Shown here: positions 1-6,931 of the stretch, piece by piece
How the letters are laid out: the number at the start of each line of letters is the position of its first letter
Position numbering within the stretch: position 1 is the stretch's first letter
DNA from: Hydrogenoanaerobacterium saccharovorans
GTDB taxonomy: Bacteria > Bacillota > Clostridia > Oscillospirales > Ruminococcaceae
Length of the DNA stretch: 64,000 bases
Assembly: GCF_003814745.1 (NCBI RefSeq)
Contig: NZ_RKRD01000002.1
Coordinates: forward strand, 186,001-250,000
Direction of reading: 5' to 3'
Made by a program: the position numbers and the translations under genes
The notes under the pieces: generated by a model
Seen by the model: only the letters and a program-made list of their open reading frames with translations
Databases searched by the model: none
What the model was told of the DNA's origin: nothing

Positions 1-367
1 TGCCAGAATGCAGGAGGGGATTGTGTCGCTGATGCAGATGGCGAAAACCTCCGGCGCTGTGGCACGGCATTCCGACGCGGGGCTGCTTTATATCACCGTA
101 CTTACCGACCCTACAACGGGCGGTGTTACCGCAAGTTTTGCTTCGCTGGGTGACATTATTTTGGCAGAGCCAAAGGTGCTCATCGGCTTTGCGGGGCGCA
201 GAGTGATCGAGGGTACCATTAAACAGCGCCTGCCCGATGATTTTCAGTCCGCTGAATTTTTGCTCGACCACGGCTTTGTCGACAGCATTGTTACACGCAG
301 CCAACTGCGCAGTGTCTTGTCGCATTTGCTGAGGCTTCACACAAAGGGGGCTGCAAACAATGTCTAA
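1..367 (+). CDS. accD: Acetyl-CoA carboxylase carboxyltransferase subunit beta, C-terminal part
   Basis: This is the 3' end of accD; the frame is open to the left edge (codons begin at base 2), so the gene starts outside the window. The visible residues begin with the ARMQEGI segment of the crotonase-fold carboxyltransferase core and run through GGVTASFASLGD and the GFAGRRVIE region, typical of AccD. AccD and AccA together move the carboxyl group from carboxybiotin to acetyl-CoA to make malonyl-CoA, the first committed step of fatty-acid synthesis. The stop overlaps the accA start by 8 bases, which suggests translational coupling and equal subunit supply. The N-terminal zinc ribbon of AccD is not in view. 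Confidence 0.95.
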   Translation, partial: ARMQEGIVSLMQMAKTSGAVARHSDAGLLYITVLTDPTTGGVTASFASLGDIILAEPKVLIGFAGRRVIEGTIKQRLPDDFQSAEFLLDHGFVDSIVTRSQLRSVLSHLLRLHTKGAANNV

Positions 368-1160
368 AACGGCGTGGGAAAGGTTAGAGCTTGTCCGTCA
401 TAAGGAACGTCCAACGATTGCAGACTATATCCCGCTTATTTTTGATGATTTTTTTGAGATGCACGGTGACCGTCTTTATGGCGATGATGCTGCGATATAC
501 GGCGGTATCGGTACGCTGGACGGTACGCCTGTTACGGTAATTGCACAGGTGAAAGGCAGAAACCTTGCCGAAAACCAAAAGTGCAACTTTGCAATGCCCC
601 ATCCCGAAGGTTACCGCAAGGCACTGCGCCTGATGAGACAGGCTGAAAAATTCCATCGCCCCGTTATTTGTTTTATCGATACACCGGGTGCATTCTGCGG
701 CATAGCGGCAGAAGAACGCGGGCAGGGCGAGGCAATTGCAAGAAACCTGTTTGAAATGATGCACCTGAAAACCCCTATCATTTCGGTGGTACTGGGTGAA
801 GGCGGCAGCGGCGGGGCACTGGCACTTGGCGTTTGCGATGAGCTTGCCATGCTGCAAAATGCGGTTTATTCGGTAATTTCGCCGCGCGGTTTTGCAAGTA
901 TTTTGTGGAAGAATGCCGCAAGAGAGAAAGAAGCCGCGAATATGATGCGAATTACTGCACATGATTTAGTTGAGCTTGGGGTTGCCGAACACATTATAAA
1001 AGAGGCGGAAGGCGGTGCCCAAAACGACCCTGTTCGCACTGCCGAAAACATTGCAAACTACCTAAAACAATCTATCAAAAAATATAACGATTACCCTATT
1101 GACCTGCTGTTGCAAAACCGCTATGATAAGTTCAGAAAGATTGGCGAGTATGCAGAATAA
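360..1160 (+). CDS. accA: Acetyl-CoA carboxylase carboxyltransferase subunit alpha
   Basis: This is the alpha subunit of acetyl-CoA carboxyltransferase, the partner of AccD just upstream. The 266-residue protein carries the family signatures FFEMHGDRLYGDD near the start, FIDTPGAFCG in the middle and GEGGSGGALALG around residues 146-157, which line the CoA and carboxybiotin pockets. It is shorter than the roughly 320-residue E. coli protein and lacks most of the N-terminal helical extension, as in many Clostridia. The start lies inside the end of accD, with GGGG in accD codons serving as ribosome binding site. acpP follows 69 bases later, so this is the end of a fatty-acid synthesis cluster. 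Confidence 0.96.
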   Translation: MSKTAWERLELVRHKERPTIADYIPLIFDDFFEMHGDRLYGDDAAIYGGIGTLDGTPVTVIAQVKGRNLAENQKCNFAMPHPEGYRKALRLMRQAEKFHRPVICFIDTPGAFCGIAAEERGQGEAIARNLFEMMHLKTPIISVVLGEGGSGGALALGVCDELAMLQNAVYSVISPRGFASILWKNAAREKEAANMMRITAHDLVELGVAEHIIKEAEGGAQNDPVRTAENIANYLKQSIKKYNDYPIDLLLQNRYDKFRKIGEYAE

Positions 1161-1229
1161 AACGTTGGCACTGGTGAAAAACATCACCTTATATTTAAAT
1201 TTATATAATTTTTAGAGGAGGAACTTTCT

Positions 1230-1457
1230 ATGGTATTCGAGAAAGTAAGAGACATCATTGTTGATCAGCTGGACGTTGAGGAAGATGCAGTCACAATGGA
1301 GGCTAACATCATCGACGATCTCGGTGCAGATTCTCTTGATGTAGTAGATCTCGTAATGAGCCTTGAGGAAGAGTTCGATACCGAAATCCCGGATGAAGAA
1401 GTTGAAAACATCAAAACCGTAGGCGATATTGTTAAATTTATAGAAGACCAGATTTAA
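1230..1457 (+). CDS. acpP: Acyl carrier protein
   Basis: Acyl carrier protein carries growing fatty acids on a phosphopantetheine arm. The 75-residue acidic protein has the modification motif GADSLDVVDLV, with Ser35 as the attachment site. A strong GAGGAGG ribosome binding site lies 8 bases upstream. The gap from accA holds a small hairpin (GGTGA/TCACC) followed by AT-rich sequence, which could be a weak terminator, a promoter or a processing site; I cannot tell which. A clear terminator follows, so this gene ends the fatty-acid transcript. ACP also serves other acyl pathways, but its position beside acc genes supports the housekeeping role. Confidence 0.97.
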   Translation: MVFEKVRDIIVDQLDVEEDAVTMEANIIDDLGADSLDVVDLVMSLEEEFDTEIPDEEVENIKTVGDIVKFIEDQI

Positions 1458-1473
1458 TCAGTAGCCAAACTCT

Positions 1474-1512
1474 CAGACACTGCGCTGTTCAATGTGCGGT
1501 GTCTGTTTTTTT
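1474..1512 (+). terminator. Rho-independent terminator after acpP
   Basis: The arms CAGACAC...GTGTCTG are extended inward by a few G-C and G-U pairs around an 8-base loop and are followed by seven T residues. It lies 16 bases after the acpP stop. Confidence 0.9.
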
Positions 1513-1559
1513 ATCCATTTCTTAACAAGTTTCTTAACGGGTATTCTTTTGCAAAAACA

Positions 1560-1588
1560 TTGAAAAATTTTGGCATATAGGTTACAAT
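1560..1588 (+). promoter_or_regulatory. Sigma-A type promoter for the decarboxylase beta/gamma genes
   Basis: TTGAAA (1560-1565) and TACAAT (1583-1588) are separated by 17 bases, 60 bases upstream of the start codon at 1648. A further TATAAT-like sequence overlaps just downstream. The preceding terminator supports a new transcription unit here. Confidence 0.7.
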
Positions 1589-1647
1589 ATAATCCGTATC
1601 GCGCAGCAGAGACTGCGCAACTTGTAAAAAATGAAGGAGAATCCTAA

Positions 1648-2787
1648 ATGGAGTTTTTACTGAACGGAGTTCTTGCTATTACTTGGCAGCAAGTTTTGAT
1701 GTGGGCAATCGGCGGAATTCTAATCTATCTTGCAATTGGAAAAGGCTATGAGCCGGCGCTGCTGCTACCAATGGGTTTTGGCGCAATCCTCGTCAACCTG
1801 CCGCTTTCAGGCGTGCTTGACCAAGTAATGCCGGGCATTGGTGAAACCCACGGAATTATACAATGGCTGTTTGAGACGACGATTGAAGCCTCCGAGGCTT
1901 TGCCTCTGCTGCTTTTCATTGGTATTGGCGCCATGATTGATTTTGGCCCGCTTCTTTCGAACCCCAAGATGATTTTATTCGGTGCGGCCGCTCAGTTTGG
2001 TATTTTCTTTGCTATTTCGGTTGCAACACTGTTTGGGTTTAATCTTACCGATGCAGCCTCGATTGGTATTATCGGTGCGGCAGACGGCCCTACCGCCATT
2101 TTGGTATCGCAGATATTTAAGAGCAACTACATCGGCCCCATTGCGGTGGCAGCATACAGCTATATGGCTTTGGTGCCTATTGTACAGCCGTTTGCCATCA
2201 AACTGGTTACCACAAAAAAAGAGCGTATGATTCGTATGCCCTATAACCCCAAAAATGTTTCGCGTACCACACGCTTGCTGTTCCCTGTTTTTGTAACCAT
2301 CATTGCAGGCCTTGTAGCACCCGCATCTGTTTCGTTGGTAGGGTTTTTGATGTTCGGTAATCTTATCCGCGAGTGCGGCGTGCTGGATTCTCTTTCGCAA
2401 ACCGCACAAAAAGAATTTGCAAACATTATTACATTGCTGCTCGGTATTACCATTTCGTTCAGCATGGTTGCCGATAAGTTTGTGCGTTTGGACACATTGC
2501 TGATTATGCTGATTGGCTTGGTTGCATTTATTTTTGATACCATCGGCGGCGTGTTTTTTGCAAAATTCCTCAATTTGTTCAGCAAAAATAAAATTAACCC
2601 GATGGTTGGTGCGGCAGGCATCTCGGCGTTCCCCATGTCTGCCCGTGTTATTCAGAAGATGGCACTCAAAGAGGATAACCAAAACCACCTGTTGATGCAC
2701 GCAGTTGGTGCAAACGTATCCGGCCAAATTGCTTCTGTTATTGCAGGCGGCATTATATTAGGCTTGGTACCTCAGATGATTAAATAA
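1648..2787 (+). CDS. Sodium ion-translocating decarboxylase subunit beta (OadB/MmdB/GcdB family)
   Basis: This is an integral membrane protein of 379 residues in the beta-subunit family of biotin-dependent Na+-pumping decarboxylases, which couple decarboxylation of a carboxybiotin to sodium export. Visible family segments include PLLLFIGIGAMIDFGPLL, the GAADGPTAI pore motif and GANVSGQIASVIAGG near the C terminus. About 10 or more hydrophobic segments span the whole length. Its substrate (oxaloacetate, methylmalonyl-CoA or glutaconyl-CoA) cannot be told because no alpha (carboxyltransferase) or biotin-carrier subunit lies nearby. A small OadG-like gene follows at 2871, so the membrane half of the pump is made here and must pair with a carboxyltransferase encoded elsewhere. 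Confidence 0.92.
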   Translation: MEFLLNGVLAITWQQVLMWAIGGILIYLAIGKGYEPALLLPMGFGAILVNLPLSGVLDQVMPGIGETHGIIQWLFETTIEASEALPLLLFIGIGAMIDFGPLLSNPKMILFGAAAQFGIFFAISVATLFGFNLTDAASIGIIGAADGPTAILVSQIFKSNYIGPIAVAAYSYMALVPIVQPFAIKLVTTKKERMIRMPYNPKNVSRTTRLLFPVFVTIIAGLVAPASVSLVGFLMFGNLIRECGVLDSLSQTAQKEFANIITLLLGITISFSMVADKFVRLDTLLIMLIGLVAFIFDTIGGVFFAKFLNLFSKNKINPMVGAAGISAFPMSARVIQKMALKEDNQNHLLMHAVGANVSGQIASVIAGGIILGLVPQMIK

Positions 2788-2870
2788 TCAGATAGTCTCC
2801 CAGCGGGGGTTCTCCCCGTGCGTACGATAAACTTGTGCTGGTTTCCACGCAAGGCTAGGAGGAATTAGAA

Positions 2871-3005
2871 ATGAACGAATTGTTTATGATGTCTTTAGAA
2901 TTGATGGGAAAAGGAATGCTGGGTATTTTTGTTGTAATCTTTATTATTTATTGCCTGGTGCTGATCCTTGCCAAAACTACGGCAGAAAAAACAAAAGATA
3001 ACTAA
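2871..3005 (+). CDS. OadG-like small single-span membrane subunit
   Basis: A 44-residue protein starts at ATG 2871 behind an AGGAGG site at about 2857-2862. It has one membrane segment (GMLGIFVVIFIIYCLVLILA) preceded by a short polar N terminus and followed by a charged tail rich in Lys. This layout matches the small gamma (OadG-related) subunits that anchor the biotin-dependent sodium pump complex. Its position directly behind the beta subunit supports the call; by sequence alone such a short protein is hard to assign. The function is inferred from size, topology and neighbour. Confidence 0.75.
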   Translation: MNELFMMSLELMGKGMLGIFVVIFIIYCLVLILAKTTAEKTKDN

Positions 3006-3073
3006 GAGCATTTTGAATGCTCTAAGAACGTAGCAAGGCTGTTGCTGCAGAAAGGGTCTGCGGGGCGCCTTGC
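3005..3073 (+). other. Two stem-loops in the proS leader
   Basis: AGAGCATT/AATGCTCT (3005-3023, 3-base loop, no T-run) begins at the stop codon of the OadG-like gene, and GCAAGGC/GCCTTGC (3033-3073) encloses a second paired region just before the proS ribosome binding site. No T-box core sequence is present, so regulation by uncharged tRNA is not supported. The hairpins may mark mRNA processing or weak termination. Confidence 0.4.
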
Positions 3074-3087
3074 GATAGGAGGACAAT

Positions 3088-4524
3088 ATGGCAGATAAGA
3101 AAAAAATGGTAGAAGAAATTACCTCAATGGACGTAGACTTTGCAAAATGGTATACGGACGTTGTAAAAAAAGCGGAATTGGTGGATTATTCGAGCGTCAG
3201 GGGATGCATGATTATCCGCCCGTATGGCTTTGCGATTTGGGAGAATATTCAGCACATTTTGGATACGCGCTTTAAAGAACTGGGACATGAGAATGTATCC
3301 ATGCCAATGCTGATCCCCGAAAGCTTGCTGCAGAAAGAAAAAGACCATGTAGAGGGCTTTGCACCCGAGGTAGCCTGGGTTACCCACGGCGGCAACGAAA
3401 AGTTAGAAGAACGCCTGTGCATCCGCCCTACATCTGAGACATTGTTCTGCGAGCATTATTCGCATGTCATTCATTCTTACCGCGATCTGCCCAAACTCTA
3501 CAACCAATGGTGCTCGGTGCTCCGCTGGGAGAAAACCACCCGCCCGTTCTTACGCACAATGGAGTTCCATTGGCAGGAGGGACACACCATGCACGAAACT
3601 GCGCAGGAGGCAATTGATGAGACCGAGCAGATGCTCAATGTTTATGCCGATTTCTGCGAAGATTCGCTTGCGATCCCTGTGGTTAAAGGGCAGAAGACGG
3701 ACAAAGAAAAGTTTGCAGGTGCAGAGGCAACCTATACCATCGAGGCAATGATGCACGACGGCAAAGCGCTGCAATCGGGTACTTCACATTACTTCGGCGA
3801 TGGCTTTGCCCATGCGTTTGATATTACCTTTACCGGGCGCGACAACAAACTGCAATATCCGCACCAAACCTCGTGGGGTATGTCCACCCGCATCATCGGT
3901 GCAATTATTATGACGCACGGCGACGATAACGGCTTGGTTCTTCCGCCTGCGATTGCGCCTATTCAGGTAATGGTTATCCCCATCGCGCAGCATAAAGAGG
4001 GCGTGCTCGAAAAGGCTGCCGAAATCCTCGACAGACTCAAAAAGCAGTTCCGCGTCAAGATGGACGACAGCGAAAACTCACCGGGTTGGAAGTTTGCACA
4101 GTACGAGATGAAAGGTGTTCCGTTGCGTCTCGAAATTGGGCCGAAGGATATTGAAAACAACCAGTGCGTGTTGGTTCGCCGCGATAACCGCGAAAAATAT
4201 TTTGTATCTCTGGATGAACTCGAGACAAAAATCCCCGAGCTGTTGAAGGCTGTTCACGATGGTTTGTATAACAAAGCGCTGCAAAACCGCGAAAAACGCA
4301 CATGGTCGGCAAAATCGATTGATGAAATCAACAAGGTTCTTGCTGCCGACACCGGCTTTGTAAAAGCCATGTGGTGCGGTGACCTCGCTTGTGAAGAGCA
4401 ACTCAAGGAACAAGCTGGTGTATCCTCCCGCTGTATTCCGTTTGAGCAAGAAAAAATCTCCGATACCTGTGTTTGCTGTGGTAAACCTGCAACAAAAATG
4501 GTATACTGGGGCAAAGCTTACTAA
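3088..4524 (+). CDS. proS: Prolyl-tRNA synthetase, short archaeal/eukaryal type
   Basis: Charges tRNA-Pro with proline for translation. The 478-residue protein is the short form without the large editing insertion of E. coli ProS. Class II motifs are visible: the RPTSETLFCEHYSHVI segment, motif 2 around RWEKTTRPFLRTMEFHWQEG and motif 3 near residues 350-360 (GVPLRLEIGPKD). The C terminus carries a Cys-rich zinc region (CGDLACEE...CVCCGK) and ends in a tyrosine, as in the archaeal-type enzyme. An AGGAGG site lies 6 bases before ATG 3088. A terminator follows, so it is the last gene of its transcript. Confidence 0.97.
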   Translation: MADKKKMVEEITSMDVDFAKWYTDVVKKAELVDYSSVRGCMIIRPYGFAIWENIQHILDTRFKELGHENVSMPMLIPESLLQKEKDHVEGFAPEVAWVTHGGNEKLEERLCIRPTSETLFCEHYSHVIHSYRDLPKLYNQWCSVLRWEKTTRPFLRTMEFHWQEGHTMHETAQEAIDETEQMLNVYADFCEDSLAIPVVKGQKTDKEKFAGAEATYTIEAMMHDGKALQSGTSHYFGDGFAHAFDITFTGRDNKLQYPHQTSWGMSTRIIGAIIMTHGDDNGLVLPPAIAPIQVMVIPIAQHKEGVLEKAAEILDRLKKQFRVKMDDSENSPGWKFAQYEMKGVPLRLEIGPKDIENNQCVLVRRDNREKYFVSLDELETKIPELLKAVHDGLYNKALQNREKRTWSAKSIDEINKVLAADTGFVKAMWCGDLACEEQLKEQAGVSSRCIPFEQEKISDTCVCCGKPATKMVYWGKAY

Positions 4525-4538
4525 TTAACATAATTTAG

Positions 4539-4574
4539 GCGATAACTGCAAGCTTTTGTGGTTATCGCTTTTTT
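4539..4574 (+). terminator. Rho-independent terminator after proS
   Basis: GCGATAAC pairs with GTTATCGC across a 14-base loop and is followed by six T residues. Confidence 0.9.
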
Positions 4575-4700
4575 GTTTCCCCCTCCCAAATATATTTTTC
4601 AATCCTAATTTTAGTGCCCTGTGGTTTTTATGTATACTTTTATACAAATTTTGATGTAATTGGCCCCTATAGTGAAAAGATTTTATTAAGGGGTGTTTCG

Positions 4701-5297
4701 ATGTATATCAAAAAAATGGTTGCGTATGTATTACCGTATGAGATTTTATCCGATATCGCAAAAGGTAAACTGGATTATTTTAATCCCGCTACAGTTCAAA
4801 GCAGCAATTGGAAGCACTGGGTAGCGAAGATGGATGAAAAAATGTGCATTGTCTGCAAAAACAAACATGGCGAAATTTACAGCATGGATGAAGCCCCTCC
4901 GGAGGAACCGCCTATTCATTTTGGTTGCCGATGTAAAATAGAAATTATGAGAGCGGTTTTTGCAGGGAATGCAACCAAAGACAGGCAAAACGGAGCAGAT
5001 TACTGGATAAAACACTATGGAGCTTTGCCGGATTATTATATATCAGAAGATGATTTAAAAAATTTAGGCTGGAGGCGCGGAAATGCTCCTGCTAAATTTG
5101 CTCCTGAAAAAATGGCTACAATGGGGGAATATAGGAATGATGATGGTCATTTACCCCAAATAGTTGGGCGTAGCTGGTATGAAGCAGATATCAATTATTA
5201 TAGCGGAAAGCGTAATAAACACCGTTTGCTTTGGTCGAACGATGGTTTAATATTTGTGACTTACGACCACTACGAAACTTTTATTGAATTAATATAA
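4701..5297 (+). CDS. Barnase-family ribonuclease toxin with an N-terminal MuF-like CxxC/HxxCxC stub
   Basis: The 198-residue protein starts at ATG 4701 behind AAGGGG; an open frame runs back to 4614 but lacks a ribosome binding site. Residues 98-198 are clearly barnase-like: LPDYYISEDDLKNLGW, the catalytic Glu in WYEADINY (Glu161, barnase Glu73), RNKHR (Arg171 and Arg175, barnase Arg83 and Arg87) and YDHYETF (His190, barnase His102). Barnase Lys27 and Arg59 are replaced by Glu116 and Asp147. Residues 49-78 hold Cys49, Cys52, His73, Cys76 and Cys78 (CIVC and HFGCRC), the zinc-like end of phage Mu gpF/SPP1 gp7 minor-head proteins, often found in front of toxin domains. No signal peptide is seen. 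Six barstar-like genes follow immediately, the expected immunity partners. It should cleave RNA, but the two lost basic residues leave activity to be tested. Confidence 0.88.
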   Translation: MYIKKMVAYVLPYEILSDIAKGKLDYFNPATVQSSNWKHWVAKMDEKMCIVCKNKHGEIYSMDEAPPEEPPIHFGCRCKIEIMRAVFAGNATKDRQNGADYWIKHYGALPDYYISEDDLKNLGWRRGNAPAKFAPEKMATMGEYRNDDGHLPQIVGRSWYEADINYYSGKRNKHRLLWSNDGLIFVTYDHYETFIELI

Positions 5298-5311
5298 TGG
5301 GAGGATTTATA

Positions 5312-5602
5312 ATGAGCCAGAAAGTGATTACTTTAGACCTTACAGACTGCAAGTACATAATGGAGTTTCACGAAAGAATTAAAAAAGCGTTTGATTTCCC
5401 CGACTTTTACGGTAGAAATTGGAGTGCTTTTTGGGATTTGCTCAGAAGCGAGTGTGATGCCGATAAAGTAGTAATACTTGGTGAACACACGATGTCCCAA
5501 GAATTTGATTGGCATCTAGAAAAAATGCACGAGATATTGCAACGACATAAAGATAATTGTGCGAAAGATGGAGAACGTTTTGAATTTGAAATAATCAGCT
5601 AG
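5312..5602 (+). CDS. Barstar-family immunity protein, copy 1
   Basis: A 96-residue inhibitor-fold protein, first of six tandem copies behind the RNase toxin. ATG 5312 is chosen because GGGAGG sits 7 bases upstream; an in-frame ATG at 5297 overlaps the toxin stop and has no own site. The barstar core DFYGRNWSAFWDLL is visible and aligns with barstar residues 29-41. This copy is the most divergent there: Arg instead of Glu at barstar position 32, Ser at position 35 and Arg at position 42. Asp39, the main barnase-binding residue, is kept. The tail QRHKDNCAKDGERFEFEIIS is nearly that of copy 6. By family knowledge it should bind the toxin active site in the cytoplasm. Confidence 0.88.
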   Translation: MSQKVITLDLTDCKYIMEFHERIKKAFDFPDFYGRNWSAFWDLLRSECDADKVVILGEHTMSQEFDWHLEKMHEILQRHKDNCAKDGERFEFEIIS

Positions 5603-5634
5603 CAAAATACGAGTGCGTAAAGATAGGTGGTACT

Positions 5635-5925
5635 ATGAGCCAGAAAGTGATTACTTTAGATCTTACAGACTGCAAGTACATAATGGATTTCCATCAAAGA
5701 ATTAAAAAAGCATTTGATTTCCCCGACTTTTATGGGGAAAATTGGAGTGCTTTTTGGGATTTGCTTTGGAGCGAATGTGATGCCGATAAAGTGGTAATAC
5801 TTGGTGAGCACACGATGCCCAAAGAATTTGATTGGGATTTAGGAAAAATGCATGAGATACTGCAACGAACTGTAGAAGACCGCAAAAAGCATGGTTTTCA
5901 CTTTGAATTTGAAATAATCAGCTAG
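5635..5925 (+). CDS. Barstar-family immunity protein, copy 2
   Basis: This 96-residue barstar homologue lies 32 bases after copy 1. Its core reads DFYGENWSAFWDLLWS: barstar position 35 is Ser, position 39 Asp and position 42 Trp. The N terminus is of the CKYIMDFHQ type shared with copies 1 and 4; the C-terminal module (TVEDRKKHGFHFEFEIIS) is shared with copy 4 only. It also differs by Asp-Leu-Gly in place of His-Leu-Glu in the variable loop (residues about 68-71). It was probably produced by duplication within the array and should be able to block a barnase-like RNase, possibly one different from the resident toxin. Confidence 0.88.
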   Translation: MSQKVITLDLTDCKYIMDFHQRIKKAFDFPDFYGENWSAFWDLLWSECDADKVVILGEHTMPKEFDWDLGKMHEILQRTVEDRKKHGFHFEFEIIS

Positions 5926-5958
5926 CAAAGTACAAGTGTGTAAAGACGGGGTGATACG

Positions 5959-6249
5959 ATGAGCCAGAAAGTGATTACTTTAGACCTTACAGACTGCAAA
6001 TATTTGGGCGAGCTCCACCAAAGAATTAAAAAAGCATTTGATTTTCCCGACTTTTACGGGGAAAATTGGGATGCCTTTTGGGATTTGCTTTGGAGCGAAT
6101 GTGATGCCGATAAAGTAGTAATACTCGGTGAGCACACGATGCCCAAAGAATTTGATTGGCATTTAGAAAAAATGCATGAAGTATTGTATGATTTTAAAAA
6201 CGACTGTGCGAAAGATGGAGAACGTTTTGAATTTGAAATAATCAGCTAG
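5959..6249 (+). CDS. Barstar-family immunity protein, copy 3
   Basis: A 96-residue barstar homologue with the classic-looking core DFYGENWDAFWDLLWS, keeping both Asp35 and Asp39 of barstar. Its N-terminal module is CKYLGELHQ, shared with copies 5 and 6, while its tail (DCAKDGERFEFEIIS) resembles copies 1 and 6 but with a different helix segment (EVLYDFKN). The 33-base spacers on both sides of this gene are identical to each other and of the CAAAGTACAAG type. Because it retains both acidic interface residues it is one of the better candidates for strong barnase binding, though this is inferred by alignment only. Confidence 0.88.
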   Translation: MSQKVITLDLTDCKYLGELHQRIKKAFDFPDFYGENWDAFWDLLWSECDADKVVILGEHTMPKEFDWHLEKMHEVLYDFKNDCAKDGERFEFEIIS

Positions 6250-6282
6250 CAAAGTACAAGTGTGTAAAGACGGGGTGATACG

Positions 6283-6573
6283 ATGAGCCAGAAAGTGATT
6301 ACTTTAGATCTTACAAACTGCAAGCACATAATGGAATTTCACCAAAGAATTAAAAAAGCATTTGATTTCCCTGACTTTTACGGGGAAAATTGGGATGCTT
6401 TCTGGGATTTGCTCAGAAGTGAATGTGATGCTGATAAAGTAGTAATACTCGGTGAGCATGCGATGCCGAAAGAATTTAATGTTGAGTTAGAAAAAATGCA
6501 CGAGATACTGCAACAGACTGTAGAAGACCGCAAAAAGCATGGTTTTCACTTTGAATTTGAAATAATCAGCTAA
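6283..6573 (+). CDS. Barstar-family immunity protein, copy 4
   Basis: A 96-residue barstar homologue. The core DFYGENWDAFWDLLRS keeps Asp35 and Asp39 but has Arg at position 42, as in copy 1. The loop before the C-terminal helix is FNVELEKM, unlike the FDW form of every other copy, and the end module TVEDRKKHGFHFEFEIIS matches copy 2. It also has Asn and His changes in the N-terminal strand (LTNCKHIM). It therefore looks like a mosaic of modules seen elsewhere in the array plus private changes. Confidence 0.88.
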   Translation: MSQKVITLDLTNCKHIMEFHQRIKKAFDFPDFYGENWDAFWDLLRSECDADKVVILGEHAMPKEFNVELEKMHEILQQTVEDRKKHGFHFEFEIIS

Positions 6574-6605
6574 CAAAATACGAGTGCGTAAAGATAGGTG
6601 GTACT

Positions 6606-6899
6606 ATGAGCCAGAAAGTGATTACTTTACACCTTACAGACTGCAAATATTTGGGCGAGCTCTACCAAAGAATTAAAAAAGCGTTTGATTTCCCCGACTT
6701 TTATGGGGAAAATTGGGATGCTTTTTGGGATTTACTTTGGAGCGAATGTGATGCCGATAAAGTAGTAGTACTCGGTGAGCAGACTTTGCCCAAAGAATTT
6801 GATTGGCATATACGAAAACTGCATGAGGCTTTACAAGATAATAAAGATGAGCACAGACTTTATGGATGGAAGATGTTTGAATTTGAAATAATCAGCTAA
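6606..6899 (+). CDS. Barstar-family immunity protein, copy 5
   Basis: A 97-residue barstar homologue, one residue longer than its neighbours. The core is DFYGENWDAFWDLLWS with Asp35 and Asp39 kept. The rest of the C-terminal half is the most divergent of the six (EQTLPKEFDWHIRKLHEAL, then DEHRLYGWKMFEFEIIS), and the N-terminal strand reads ITLHLTDC with His in place of Asp, a change shared only with copy 6. The distinct C-terminal helix suggests that this copy recognises a different RNase variant or is under separate selection. Confidence 0.88.
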   Translation: MSQKVITLHLTDCKYLGELYQRIKKAFDFPDFYGENWDAFWDLLWSECDADKVVVLGEQTLPKEFDWHIRKLHEALQDNKDEHRLYGWKMFEFEIIS

Positions 6900-6931
6900 C
6901 AAAATACGAGTGCGTAAAGATAGGTGGTACT

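Noticed and set aside
2788..3087. Possible T-box or proline riboswitch before proS
   Set aside because: Only simple hairpins are present; the conserved T-box sequence is absent.
4614..4700. Earlier start for the barnase-family toxin at 4614
   Set aside because: No ribosome binding site precedes it and the extra residues look like translated AT-rich noncoding sequence; ATG 4701 has AAGGGG.
5297..5311. Start of the first barstar copy at ATG 5297
   Set aside because: The ATG overlaps the toxin stop and would use the ribosome binding site as coding sequence; ATG 5312 gives the same N terminus as all other copies.
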